NCBI GenBank assembly: GCA_964369525.1
Contig: CAYJEW010000001.1
Span: forward strand, 1 to 64,000
Direction of reading: 5' to 3'
Length of the DNA: 64,000 bases
Source of the DNA: JAAYCI01 sp964369525
GTDB lineage: Bacteria > Bacillota > Clostridia > Oscillospirales > Ruminococcaceae
A model generated the notes under the pieces. The model searched no databases. It was given only the letters and a program-made list of their open reading frames with translations, and had not been told where the DNA came from. The translations under genes and the position numbers were made by a program. Positions 9,078-17,080 of the stretch are shown in pieces (the first letter of the stretch is position 1; every line of letters begins with the position of its first letter).

Positions 9078-10258
9078 TTATTGTGCTAAAGCGGTGCTAA
9101 GTGCGGTTAGGTTTTGTTGCATAATGCCTAGATAGGTTGCGCCGTCTTGAATATCTTGCGCTGTTACCGACTGCATGGAGTTAAGCTGCAAAACTTCTCG
9201 CTCGGTATTTTGGCTGTTGTTTATAACGGTGGTTGCAAGCTCTGGGGTGCTACCGTCTAGCATTAAAATATGCTGTAGGTCCAGCTCGTCTACCTTTTGT
9301 GTTAAAAACATCACCGTTTCAAAGCTGGCCTCGGTTTCGGCCGAACAGCCGTCGAACGCAGCATAGTACTGAATGTTGTAGTCACGCAGAAGGTATAAGA
9401 ACGGGAAGCGGTCGGCAAACAAAACGGTGTTGCGGGCGGCCGTTGCTACGGCCTCGGCATACTGCTCGTCCAGCTCTGTAAGCTGCTGTGCATACGCTGC
9501 TGCGTTTGCGGCATACACTTCGCTGTTTTCGGCGTCTAGCTCGCTAAGCTTTGCTGCCAGCACATCGGTCATGTATATTGCATTTTTAAGCGACAGCCAC
9601 ACATGCTCATCGTCATGCTCGTGCGCATCGCTCTCGTCGTGTGCATGCTCATCGTCGTGGTCGTNNNNNNNNNNNNNNNNNNNNNNNNNNNNNNNNNNNN
9701 NNNNNNNNNNNNNNNNNNNNNNNNNNNNNNNNNNNNNNNNNNNNNNNNNNNNNNNNNNNNNNNNTCGTCATGCTCGTGCGCATCGCTCTCGTCGTGTGCA
9801 TGCTCATCGTCGTGGTCGTGCTCGTCCGCTTGCATGCCTTCCACAATAACCACAGGGGTAACAAAGTCGCTTAGGCTGGCCATTACCGACAGTGTGTTCA
9901 AATTAGCATTGTCGGCATCTTCCAGCACATCGTGCACCCATGCGTCAGACTCGCCGCCATTATATATAAACAAATCGGCCGATGCAATTGTTGCAATGTC
10001 TTCAACGCTGGGCTCAAAGCTGTGCAGGTCTACCCCTGAGTCGGACAACAGCGTAAGGGTAAATGCTGATTGGTCTGGCCCTAAAATTTGACGCACCCAG
10101 TCATATTCCGGGAAGGTGGTGGCCACAATGCTCATAGGCTCTGCGCCTGTGCCGGACAATGCGGCGCTGCTACCGGCTTCATTGCCTGAAGATGTACTGC
10201 ATGCCGAAAGCAGCAAGCTGCCTGCCACAGCGGCAGCGATAAATCCGTGTTTTTTCAT
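9078..10258 (-). CDS. znuA: Zinc-binding lipoprotein ZnuA-like, with an assembly gap in the His-rich loop
   Basis: This solute-binding lipoprotein (lipobox LLLSACS) captures zinc for ZnuBC. The first part, from 10258, carries the metal-ligand motif GVDLHSFEPS and runs into a His/Asp/Glu-rich loop. The second part begins with DEHVWLSLKNA and ends at 9078. A 100-N gap (9665-9764) interrupts the loop and puts the halves in different nominal frames. Both gap edges carry the same 55-mer in the same codon phase, so overlapping them restores one reading frame of about 341 residues, a normal ZnuA length. The third usual ligand segment reads FADRFPF here, without the common His. Start: AAGGAGG eight bases upstream of the ATG at 10258. 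The true number of His-rich repeats is uncertain. Confidence 0.9.
9665..9764. other. Assembly gap (100 N) in znuA
   Basis: One hundred Ns flanked by identical 55-base sequences (9610-9664 and 9765-9819). This is most likely a placeholder inserted by an assembler at a repeated k-mer, not real missing sequence of 100 bases. Confidence 0.95.
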
Positions 10259-10403
10259 AATGTCCTCCTTAGGGATGGCGGCAATATTTTGTACATCGGC
10301 ATATAGCCGAAAAAAGCAAATAAGTTAAGGGGTAAGGCGGTAGAAAGGCCTAAAATTCGGCAAAAATTCACCCATGCGCCATAAAAAGAGCAAAGTAGCT
10401 AAG

Positions 10404-10805
10404 CTACACCCTTTTAAATTGCGAACAGCTATCACATTCGCCGTACAAAACAGCGGCGGAGTTCACCTCAAAAGCAAAGTCTTGCGCAGCCATGCCCAGC
10501 ACCATCTGCGACACATGCTGGTTTAGGTGAAATGTAGCGTCGCACGCGTGGCACTTTAGGTGAATAACCCCTGCGCAGTGGTGTGGGTCTACATACTGAT
10601 AAAGTGCGCTTTTGTGGCCTTTTTTGGCAATTTTACACACAAGGCCTTGGCGCTCCATGTCGGCCAGATTGCGGTATATAGCGCTAACGCTAATGCCATA
10701 GCCCTGCAGCTCGGCATACAGTTCTTGCACCGAAAAAGCGCGGTGGCTACTTTGCTCAAATAGCTCTGCCAGCGCGCGCCGCTGCTCTGTTTGGTACCTT
10801 GCCAT
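10404..10805 (-). CDS. zur: Fur-family regulator, probable Zur
   Basis: This 133-residue Fur-family DNA-binding repressor has a winged helix in the first 75 residues (recognition helix around SAIYRNLADMERQG). A metal-binding dimerisation half follows, with YVDPHHCAGVIHLKCHACDATFHL and a closing CDSC pair; the two CxxC motifs form the structural zinc site known in the family. It is the first gene of the zinc operon, 145 bases ahead of znuA. Behind a consensus promoter lies a palindromic operator, so it very likely represses itself and the uptake genes when zinc is plentiful. Zur is preferred to Fur or PerR because of this context; the sequence alone would not decide. Confidence 0.85.
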   Translation of the reverse strand: MARYQTEQRRALAELFEQSSHRAFSVQELYAELQGYGISVSAIYRNLADMERQGLVCKIAKKGHKSALYQYVDPHHCAGVIHLKCHACDATFHLNQHVSQMVLGMAAQDFAFEVNSAAVLYGECDSCSQFKRV

Positions 10806-10863
10806 ATTGCACCCACCTAAAAAATTAATAAACGAAGGATAAAGAGCCTATAACTCAAAGCAA

Positions 10864-10884
10864 ATTTGCGAATGTTTCGCAAAT
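10864..10884 (-). promoter_or_regulatory. Palindromic operator, probable Zur box
   Basis: A perfect inverted repeat: ATTTGCGAA, a 3-base centre, then TTCGCAAAT. It covers the predicted transcription start of the zinc operon, immediately downstream of the -10 element, a position expected to block transcription when bound. Confidence 0.8.
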
Positions 10885-10887
10885 GTA

Positions 10888-10916
10888 ATTATATATCACC
10901 ATGCTCTCGATGTCAA
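10888..10916 (-). promoter_or_regulatory. Perfect consensus promoter of the zinc operon
   Basis: On the minus strand, TTGACA (10911-10916) and TATAAT (10888-10893) are separated by exactly 17 bases: all twelve consensus positions match. It drives zur-znuA-znuC-znuB-lipoprotein. Confidence 0.9.
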
Positions 10917-11009
10917 TTCAAGGTGCAAAGCTGTGCGCACACCTACTTATATATGCAACCGCAAAATTTATAACAGGTGTAATATTTAAGATAAATCCGC
11001 AAATTAGAA

Positions 11010-11037
11010 AACAAAAAGGCTGCCTAATGGCAGCCTT
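11010..11037 (-). terminator. Terminator of the amidohydrolase gene
   Basis: Arms AAGGCTGCC and GGCAGCCTT (11016-11024, 11029-11037) with a 4-base loop are followed on the minus strand by TTTTGT. It lies about 130 bases past the stop. The 363-base stretch 10806-11168 otherwise holds only the zinc promoter and operator. Confidence 0.7.
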
Positions 11038-11168
11038 AAAAATTGTATGTAATTGCGAGTGGCTTGCTAAAATAATGGATCAGGTAAACAGATATGGGCT
11101 GGTTTTAGCTGCGCCGCTTAGCGGCTACCGCTAAGTTTGCCGGGGTATAATCTTTCAGCCGCCTTTCA

Positions 11169-12737
11169 CTACCTCTCAAAAATCACCATGCCGTCCTTTA
11201 TGGTTTTCAGCACCTCTATCTGCTCTATGGTATCCGCAGGTACATCTAGCGGGTTTTTGCTAAGTACCACAAAATCGGCCCGCTTGCCCACCTCTATGCT
11301 GCCCTTTGTATCCTCTTCAAAATACTGGTATGCGGCGTTGCAGGTAACGCCGGCGAGTGCGTCGTACACGCTAACGCACTCGGCTTGGTTTAGCAGCGTG
11401 CCGTTTATGCTGGTGCGGGTTACTGCCGCCTGCACAGTTTCCAGCATGTTTGGCGCTATCACCGGCGAGTCTTGATGCATGGTGTACACAATGCCGCACT
11501 CGGCGGCCGAGCGCACGGGCGAAATGTTTTCGCCTCGGGTTTTGCCAAAGTTTTTTATGTGAATGTCGGCCCAGTACTTGCAGTGGGCGGCAAAAAAGCT
11601 GGTAACAATACCCAGCTGCTTTGTTTTTTGCAGCTGGTCTTTTTGCAAAAGCTGGGCATGCACCATAACAGGCCGCAGGGTAGATACCCTACCGCATAGC
11701 GCCTGCTCGTAGCAGCGAAGCATCTGCTCGCAGGCGGCGTCGCCATTGCAGTGCACCAAAATTTGCATGCCCTCTTCTATGGCATGGCTAAAAAACTGCC
11801 GCACCTCTTCGTCTTTATAAATAGGGTAGCCAAAGTACGCGTTGTCGTCTGCATACGCCTCTCGCATCCACGCCGTACGCCCCTGGGGCGAGCCGTCTAA
11901 AAATAGCTTGTAGCCGCCAATACGCAGGCCGTTATTATACGTTTTGTAGTTTTTATAGTGGTTATCTACTAAATGTTTACTGTCGTTAATTAGCACATAC
12001 GCCACCACGTCCATGTAAAAAGCGCGCTGCTGTGCAAACATTTCCAGCACATCCCAGTCGGCCGCCTTAACGGCGCCGTCCTGAGCTGTGGCAATACCAT
12101 AAGAGGCGTATAACTGCTGGCCGCGCTTTATAAACTGCACAAGGCTTTCGGCGCTTGGGGTAGGCACCTTGGCGGCGGCCTCCATAAACGCTGTTTCTTC
12201 CAGGTAGCCGTTAAGCTCGCCGTCGGCCGTTTTGCCAATAACGCCTCCGCTCTTTGCGGGGGTGTCTTTTGTTATGCCAAATTCGGCCAGTGCACGAGAG
12301 TTCAAAACGCCCATGTGGCCCGACTTGTGGGTTATCAAAACAGGGTTTTTAATGGCGTTTAGCTCCTCGGCTGTGGGGTGGCGTTTTTCCTTTAAAAAGT
12401 TGTTGTCGTAGCCAAAGCCCACAATAAGCTGATGCTCGTCTGCACCGTTTGTCTGCTTATATTGCTGCAAAATTTGCACAATATCGGCTATGGTTTTTGC
12501 CCCGCTAAGCTCTGCCACCGAAAACAGCTTTGCGTAGCTACCAATGTGCGAGTGGGGGTCTATAAACGCAGGCAACAGGGTAGCACCTTTAAGGTCTACC
12601 ACCTCCTGCGGCGCAAAACTTGCAGCGCCGCCCTCGCTGCCAACGTAGGCAATAACTCCGTTTTCCACCACGGCGCACTGTGCTGTTTTGTGGTTGTTCA
12701 TGGTGATAATGGTGCCGTTTTTATATAGCTGTGTCAT
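11169..12737 (-). CDS. Amidohydrolase, YtcJ-like (Amidohydro_3)
   Basis: This 522-residue metal-dependent hydrolase of the amidohydrolase superfamily opens with a beta-sandwich strand MTQLYKNGTIITMN. The HxH metal motif follows in LLPAFIDPHSHIG (about 60-68), then a His in HKSGHMGVLNS, a barrel His in ILVHCNGDAA and the catalytic Asp in TMHQDSPV. The C-terminal segment GSIEVGKRADFVVLSKNPLDV closes the sandwich, as in YtcJ-like enzymes. The substrate is unknown; members act on amides, N-formyl compounds or cyclic ureides. It has a good GGAGGG ribosome-binding site and its own extended -10 promoter, and stands alone. Confidence 0.9.
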   Translation of the reverse strand: MTQLYKNGTIITMNNHKTAQCAVVENGVIAYVGSEGGAASFAPQEVVDLKGATLLPAFIDPHSHIGSYAKLFSVAELSGAKTIADIVQILQQYKQTNGADEHQLIVGFGYDNNFLKEKRHPTAEELNAIKNPVLITHKSGHMGVLNSRALAEFGITKDTPAKSGGVIGKTADGELNGYLEETAFMEAAAKVPTPSAESLVQFIKRGQQLYASYGIATAQDGAVKAADWDVLEMFAQQRAFYMDVVAYVLINDSKHLVDNHYKNYKTYNNGLRIGGYKLFLDGSPQGRTAWMREAYADDNAYFGYPIYKDEEVRQFFSHAIEEGMQILVHCNGDAACEQMLRCYEQALCGRVSTLRPVMVHAQLLQKDQLQKTKQLGIVTSFFAAHCKYWADIHIKNFGKTRGENISPVRSAAECGIVYTMHQDSPVIAPNMLETVQAAVTRTSINGTLLNQAECVSVYDALAGVTCNAAYQYFEEDTKGSIEVGKRADFVVLSKNPLDVPADTIEQIEVLKTIKDGMVIFER

Positions 12738-12796
12738 AAAAACCCTCCATGCAGCAAAGCTACTTTTTACAAAATTTTACCATGCCTACTATATGC

Positions 12797-12826
12797 ATTA
12801 TATCAAATTTTGCCTGCACTCAACAA
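12797..12826 (-). promoter_or_regulatory. Promoter of the amidohydrolase gene
   Basis: On the minus strand, TTGTTG (12821-12826), an 18-base spacer and a consensus TATAAT (12797-12802) preceded by TGA, that is, an extended -10. Confidence 0.65.
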
Positions 12827-12862
12827 ACACAAAAATTGCACACGATATCCATGCAATTTTCC

Positions 12863-12892
12863 TTGACAATCTCCGCCAGAAACAGGTAATAT
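12863..12892 (+). promoter_or_regulatory. Predicted promoter of the first hydroxyacyl-CoA-type dehydrogenase
   Basis: Consensus TTGACA (12863-12868), an 18-base spacer and TAATAT (12887-12892) lie about 115 bases before the start codon. Confidence 0.5.
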
Positions 12893-13008
12893 ATAGGGGA
12901 AGTGACAAAAAACGGCGTTACAAATGCGGTGTTTATGGGCACTTTGCCATGAGGTAAAGAAGAACGTTGTTCTGTAAATTTTCGTTATAATGTGGGAGGA
13001 ATTAGTAC

Positions 13009-13971
13009 ATGAAAGCATCAGACATCAAAAAAGTGGCGTGTATCGGTTCGGGCGTTATTGGCTCTAGCTGGGCCACAAACTTTGCAATGAAGGGCTACGA
13101 GGTTGTTATGTACGACCTTAACGACGACGCACTGGCTCTGGCCAAAGAGCGTAACGAAACAAACCTAAAATACCTTGCCAAAAACGACGCTCTGCCGGAA
13201 GATGTAGCCACCGTAATGGCGCGCGTATCTTACACCACCAGCATAGAAGAGGCTGTTAAAGACGTACAGCTAATGCAGGAAAGCGTAGCAGAAAACTACG
13301 ACATTAAGCATCAGGTAATTGAAGCGATAGAAAAATATGCGCCTGCCGACGCTATTTATGCGTCGTCCACTTCGGGCCTGCTTATTACCGAAATTGCAAA
13401 ACACGCAAAACACCCAGAGCGCTTTATTGGCGCCCATCCCTACAACCCACCGCACCTAATTCCTCTGGTTGAGATAACTAAAGGCGAAAAAACCACCCAA
13501 GAGGTTGTGGATACAGGCAAACAGTTTTTCCTAGACCTTGGCAAAGAGCCGGTTGTACTGGAAAAAGAGGCCGTGGGCTTTATAAGCAACCGCCTGCAAA
13601 TGGCTATTCAGCGTGAAGTTTGCGAGCTGGTAATGCGTGGCGTGTGTAGCGTGGAAGACGCCGACAAAGCGCTAACATTTGGCCCTGGCATCCGCTGGGG
13701 CGTAATGGGCTCGTGCCAGGTGTTCCACCTCGGCGGCGGCCAAGGCGGCATTAAAGGTATTCTCACATGGGGTCGCAAGCCAAGCGAAGTGTGGCTGAAA
13801 GACATGGCCGCATGGACCGAATGGCCCGATGAATGGCCCGACATTGCACAAGAGGGCGTAAACAAGGCTATTGCCAACCGTCCGGCCGAAATTGGCAATA
13901 CCACCGAAGGGCTTGCCGAGTATCGCGACGACATGCTTATTGCGCTGCTCAAACTGCACAACAAGCTGTAA
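13009..13971 (+). CDS. 3-hydroxyacyl-CoA dehydrogenase family protein (carnitine dehydrogenase-like)
   Basis: This 320-residue NAD-dependent dehydrogenase has a Rossmann fold with VACIGSGVIGSSWA at about 9-22. The catalytic His motif GAHPYNPPHLIPLVE is near 140-155, and a C-terminal helical domain carries FGPGIRWGVMG. The stand-alone architecture with HPxNPPHLIPLVE is shared by L-carnitine dehydrogenase, lambda-crystallin/L-gulonate dehydrogenase and related beta-hydroxyacid dehydrogenases. The natural substrate is therefore not fixed by sequence; a free or CoA-linked 3-hydroxyacid is expected. A paralogue sits at 61868-62827. GGGAGGAA lies ahead of the start. It is monocistronic, between a TTGACA promoter and a strong terminator. 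Confidence 0.88.
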   Translation: MKASDIKKVACIGSGVIGSSWATNFAMKGYEVVMYDLNDDALALAKERNETNLKYLAKNDALPEDVATVMARVSYTTSIEEAVKDVQLMQESVAENYDIKHQVIEAIEKYAPADAIYASSTSGLLITEIAKHAKHPERFIGAHPYNPPHLIPLVEITKGEKTTQEVVDTGKQFFLDLGKEPVVLEKEAVGFISNRLQMAIQREVCELVMRGVCSVEDADKALTFGPGIRWGVMGSCQVFHLGGGQGGIKGILTWGRKPSEVWLKDMAAWTEWPDEWPDIAQEGVNKAIANRPAEIGNTTEGLAEYRDDMLIALLKLHNKL

Positions 13972-14000
13972 GCCTCTGCACTACTAATATTGAGCAAAAG

Positions 14001-14026
14001 AGCCGCCTTTTTAGGCGGCTTTTTTT
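14001..14026 (+). terminator. Terminator after the dehydrogenase gene
   Basis: Arms AGCCGCC and GGCGGCT (14001-14007, 14014-14020) are followed by a run of Ts. Confidence 0.9.
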
Positions 14027-14189
14027 GTGGGTTTTGCGGCGGCGGTAGCCACTGAAAAAACATATCCAAAGCCGTATACCGCAAGAATACCCCATTTGTT
14101 AATTACTGCCCACCAGCGCCACTTTTGCATATTAGTGCTTGCGCTATGCTAGCCATAAAAAAATATGTAAAAAGCAGCCCCAGCGCATC

Positions 14190-14218
14190 TTGCGGCGGCG
14201 TGTATTATATGAGATAAT
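14190..14218 (+). promoter_or_regulatory. Possible promoter of the xpt-dehydratase operon
   Basis: TTGCGG (14190-14195), a 17-base spacer and GATAAT (14213-14218) lie 31 bases before the xpt start. No purine-riboswitch-like structure fits into the short leader. Confidence 0.45.
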
Positions 14219-14248
14219 ATAAAAATACTGAAAGAATGGGGTGCAGCC

Positions 14249-14744
14249 ATGCAAAAGCTAAAAGAGCGTATAGTTAAAGAAGGCCGGGTGCTTCCGGGCA
14301 ATATTATTAAGATAGACGGATTTTTAAACCATAGGGTAGATACAGCACTTATGCGCGATATAGCAAAAGAATTTGCCAGCCTTTTTGACACAACAGGCGT
14401 TACGGCGGTGCTCACCGTAGAGGCGTCGGGTATTCCGCTTGGCACTATATGTGCCGAAGAGCTTGGCGTGCCGCTGGTTTTTGCAAAAAAAGCTAAAAGC
14501 GATAACATTGAGGGCGGCATACTAACCAGCGAAATATACTCCTACACCNNNNNNNNNNGCGCTGCGAGGGCTTGTGGATATTATTACCCAGGCAGGCGCA
14601 CAGCTTGTGGGCATGGGCGTTGCGGTGGAAAAAGGCTTTCAGGGCGGCGGCGCAAAGCTGCGTGCCGCAGGCGTTAACCTAAAGAGCCTTGCCATAATTG
14701 AAAGTGCCGACGAAAACGGCTTTGTGTTTGCGGAGGGGAATTAA
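14249..14744 (+). CDS. xpt: Xanthine phosphoribosyltransferase, interrupted by an assembly gap
   Basis: It salvages xanthine to XMP using PRPP. The first 100 codons show the Xpt N-terminus: MQKLKERIVKEGRVLPGNI, DGFLNHRVD, VEASGIPLG and the closing IEGGILTSEIYSYT. After ten Ns, ALRGLVDIITQAGAQ and GVAVEKGFQGGGAKLR continue in the correct order to the stop at 14742-14744. The stretch normally between these, with the PRPP-binding loop IIDDFLANG, is missing, roughly 30 residues. The ten Ns therefore understate the real gap, which should be a multiple of three near 90-95 bases. The stop overlaps the next start (TAATG), so the fusion gene behind it is translationally coupled. Confidence 0.88.
14549..14558. 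other. Assembly gap (10 N) in xpt
   Basis: Ten Ns replace what by family comparison should be about 90-95 bases encoding the PRPP-binding loop. Unlike the two 100-N gaps, its edges do not repeat each other. Confidence 0.9.
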
Positions 14745-16510
14745 TGCAAAACGCACGTGTGTGGAAGTTTGAAAACGATGTAGATACCGACCAAATAATC
14801 TCCAGCCAATACATTATCCTGCCCTCTATAGACGAGATGAAGGCCTATGCGTTCGAAGCATTGGCCCCGTCTTTTGCCCAAGAGGTAAAGGCAGGCGACG
14901 TTGTGTTGGCGGGGGCAAACTTTGGCTGCGGCTCTTCTCGTGAGCAGGCGCCCGCCGTTTTAAAAGCGCTGGGCGTAAAGGCGGTTGTAGCCAAAAGCTA
15001 TGCGCGCATATTTTACCGCAATGCAATAAACATAGGCCTGCCGGTGCTTATATGCGAAGACATATACGCGCAGGTAGCGCAGGGCGATGAGATTAGCCTT
15101 GATATAGCAGCTGGCACGCTTGCCGCCGCAGGCAAAACATTTGCCTGCACCCGCCTGCCGCAGCACATGCAAGATATTTTGCAGGCGGGCGGGCTTGTGG
15201 CTTCGCTAAGCACAGCGCAGCCGGCTGCTCACATAAAAGCTGCGCCGCTTGATACAGCCGCCCCAATGACCATGGCCGAAAAGATAATAGCAGCGGCCGC
15301 AGGTGTGCCAAAGGCCCACGCAGGCGAGATACATACCGTGCAGCTAGACAAAATGATGACCAACGACGGCACAACCCACCTTACCATAGACATGTATAAC
15401 AGCCTTAAAAACCCAAGAATTGCGGCCGCTGACCGCCTTGTGTTTATTATAGACCACAACAGCCCTGCCGATACCCCAAAAACCGCCGCCGCCCACGCTA
15501 AAATGCGCAGCTTTGCACAGCAAAACGGCATAGATGCGTTTTACGAGGGTAAGGGCGTGTGCCACCAGCTAATGGTGGAAAACCATGTGCGCAGCGGCGA
15601 GTTTATTATTGGCGCCGACAGCCACACATGCACCTACGGTGCGCTGGGTGCGTTTGGCACAGGCGTTGGCTGTACCGACTTTTTGTACGCCATGGTAACG
15701 GGGCAAACATGGGTGCTTGTACCACAAACCATTCGTTTTGAAATTAGCGGCCGCCTGCCGCAGGGCGTGTCGGCCAGAGATTTAATGCTAACCATAATAG
15801 GCGATATAGGTGCCGACGGCGCAACATATAAAGTAATGGAGTTTGTGGGCGATGGCATAGACGCCATGAGCGTGGGCGAGCGCCTAGTGCTGGCAAACCT
15901 TGCGGTAGAAGCAGGCGCAAAAACTGCGCTTATGCCGCCCGACGATAAAACGCTGGCCTACCTAGAAAGCCGAGGGCGCACCCCAAAAGCCGTGTACAAA
16001 AGCGACGAGGGCGCACATTTTGAAAAAACTCTGCACTACCGCCTAGAAGATATCCGCCCTGTGGTAGCACGCCCCCACCGCATAGACGACGTTGTGCCGG
16101 CGGCGCAGGCGCAAGGTACGCCTATTCACCAGGCGTTTTTGGGCAGCTGCAACAGCGGCCGCATAGAAGAGCTAAGGCTTGCGGCAGAGCTTTTGCAAAA
16201 CCGCAGTGTGCACCCCGCTGTGCGTTTTATAGTATCGCCTGCGTCAAACGAAGTATACGCGCAGGCGCTTAGCGAGGGTATTATTGCTACGCTAAACGCC
16301 GCAGGCGCAATGGTGGTAAACGCAAACTGCAGCGTGTGCTGGGGCAGCTGCCAGGGCGTAATAGGCCCGGGCGAGTGCCTTATATCCACAGGTACACGCA
16401 ACTTTAAAGGCCGTGCGGGCCATCCCGATTCTATGGTATACCTAGGCTCTGCCGCCACCGTAACCGCCTCGGCCATAAAAGGCGAAATTACCACAGCAGA
16501 TATGCTGTAA
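14744..16510 (+). CDS. Aconitase-family fusion: LeuD-like swivel domain followed by LeuC-like dehydratase domain
   Basis: This 588-residue protein joins both subunits of an isopropylmalate/dimethylmalate-type dehydratase, small one first. Residues 1-163 are a LeuD/DmdB-like swivel domain (DVDTDQII, NFGCGSSREQAP, AKSYARIFYRNAINIGLPVL). A linker of about 15 residues leads to a LeuC/DmdA-like domain from TMAEKIIAAAAGVPKA to the end. The 4Fe-4S cysteines are in LGSCNSGRIEELR and NANCSVCWGSCQG. The family normally reads CTNGR and has separate subunits, or dehydratase-then-swivel order as in AcnA. The swivel-first order otherwise recalls AcnB. The start ATG overlaps the xpt stop. The substrate is likely a 2- or 3-hydroxy di- or tricarboxylate; no leuA or leuB is nearby, so leucine synthesis is unlikely. 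Confidence 0.88.
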   Translation: MQNARVWKFENDVDTDQIISSQYIILPSIDEMKAYAFEALAPSFAQEVKAGDVVLAGANFGCGSSREQAPAVLKALGVKAVVAKSYARIFYRNAINIGLPVLICEDIYAQVAQGDEISLDIAAGTLAAAGKTFACTRLPQHMQDILQAGGLVASLSTAQPAAHIKAAPLDTAAPMTMAEKIIAAAAGVPKAHAGEIHTVQLDKMMTNDGTTHLTIDMYNSLKNPRIAAADRLVFIIDHNSPADTPKTAAAHAKMRSFAQQNGIDAFYEGKGVCHQLMVENHVRSGEFIIGADSHTCTYGALGAFGTGVGCTDFLYAMVTGQTWVLVPQTIRFEISGRLPQGVSARDLMLTIIGDIGADGATYKVMEFVGDGIDAMSVGERLVLANLAVEAGAKTALMPPDDKTLAYLESRGRTPKAVYKSDEGAHFEKTLHYRLEDIRPVVARPHRIDDVVPAAQAQGTPIHQAFLGSCNSGRIEELRLAAELLQNRSVHPAVRFIVSPASNEVYAQALSEGIIATLNAAGAMVVNANCSVCWGSCQGVIGPGECLISTGTRNFKGRAGHPDSMVYLGSAATVTASAIKGEITTADML

Positions 16511-16585
16511 AAAGCAAGGCGCTTTGCGGCATCCAACAATAATAACATAGAGTATTTTATAGTAAAATAATACTAGAGGTAAAAA

Positions 16586-17080
16586 ATGCAAACAAGGTTT
16601 GAGGGCAGGGTGTGGCTGCTGGGAGACGACATCGACACCGACATTATCATCCCCACCGAATATCTAGCGCTGCCAAGCGTAGAGGCCATGGCGCCGTACG
16701 CCTTTTCGCCGCTGCGGCCGCAGCTTGCGGCTCAGATAAAAAAAGGCGACATTATTGTGGCGGGTAAAAACTTTGGCTGCGGCTCTTCTCGCGAGCAGGC
16801 GCCCGAAATTATAAAGCAGCTTGGCGTTGCGGCAATTATAGCCAAAAGCTATGCTCGCATATTTTTCCGCAATGCGGTAAACAACGGCCTGCCGGTGCTG
16901 GAAAGCCAAACGCTGGCAAACGCCGTGCAAGAGGGCGACACTTTAAGCGTAGAAATTGGCCGCTGTGCTGTGCATAACGGGCGAGAGTATCCGCTGGCGG
17001 CCATGCCCGAAAACGTGCTTAGCATTCTGCAGGCGGGCGGGCTGGTGCAAAGCATGAGAAAGGGCAATGGGCTTGCATGA
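16586..17080 (+). CDS. LeuD/DmdB-like dehydratase small subunit
   Basis: This 164-residue swivel subunit of an aconitase-family hydro-lyase has DDIDTDIIIPTEY at about 14-26, the signature NFGCGSSREQAP near 60-71 and AKSYARIFFRNAVNNGLPVL near 88-107. It is a clear paralogue of the N-terminal domain of the fusion gene just upstream. It is the right length for LeuD of the archaeal/clostridial type. Its stop overlaps the next start (ATGA), so the two subunits are made together. The ribosome-binding site AGAGGT precedes the ATG. The 75-base gap before it contains an imperfect AT-rich inverted repeat (AGTATTTTA/TAAAATAATACT). Confidence 0.92.
   Translation: MQTRFEGRVWLLGDDIDTDIIIPTEYLALPSVEAMAPYAFSPLRPQLAAQIKKGDIIVAGKNFGCGSSREQAPEIIKQLGVAAIIAKSYARIFFRNAVNNGLPVLESQTLANAVQEGDTLSVEIGRCAVHNGREYPLAAMPENVLSILQAGGLVQSMRKGNGLA

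Noticed and set aside
9603..10091. Several overlapping plus-strand frames across the znuA gap
   Set aside because: They are shadows of the His/Asp-rich minus-strand gene and run through the Ns.
10901..11134. Plus-strand frame of 77 codons
   Set aside because: It covers the zinc-operon promoter region and the amidohydrolase terminator, with no ribosome-binding site.
14219..14248. Purine riboswitch before xpt
   Set aside because: The leader is too short and the conserved loop sequences are not seen.
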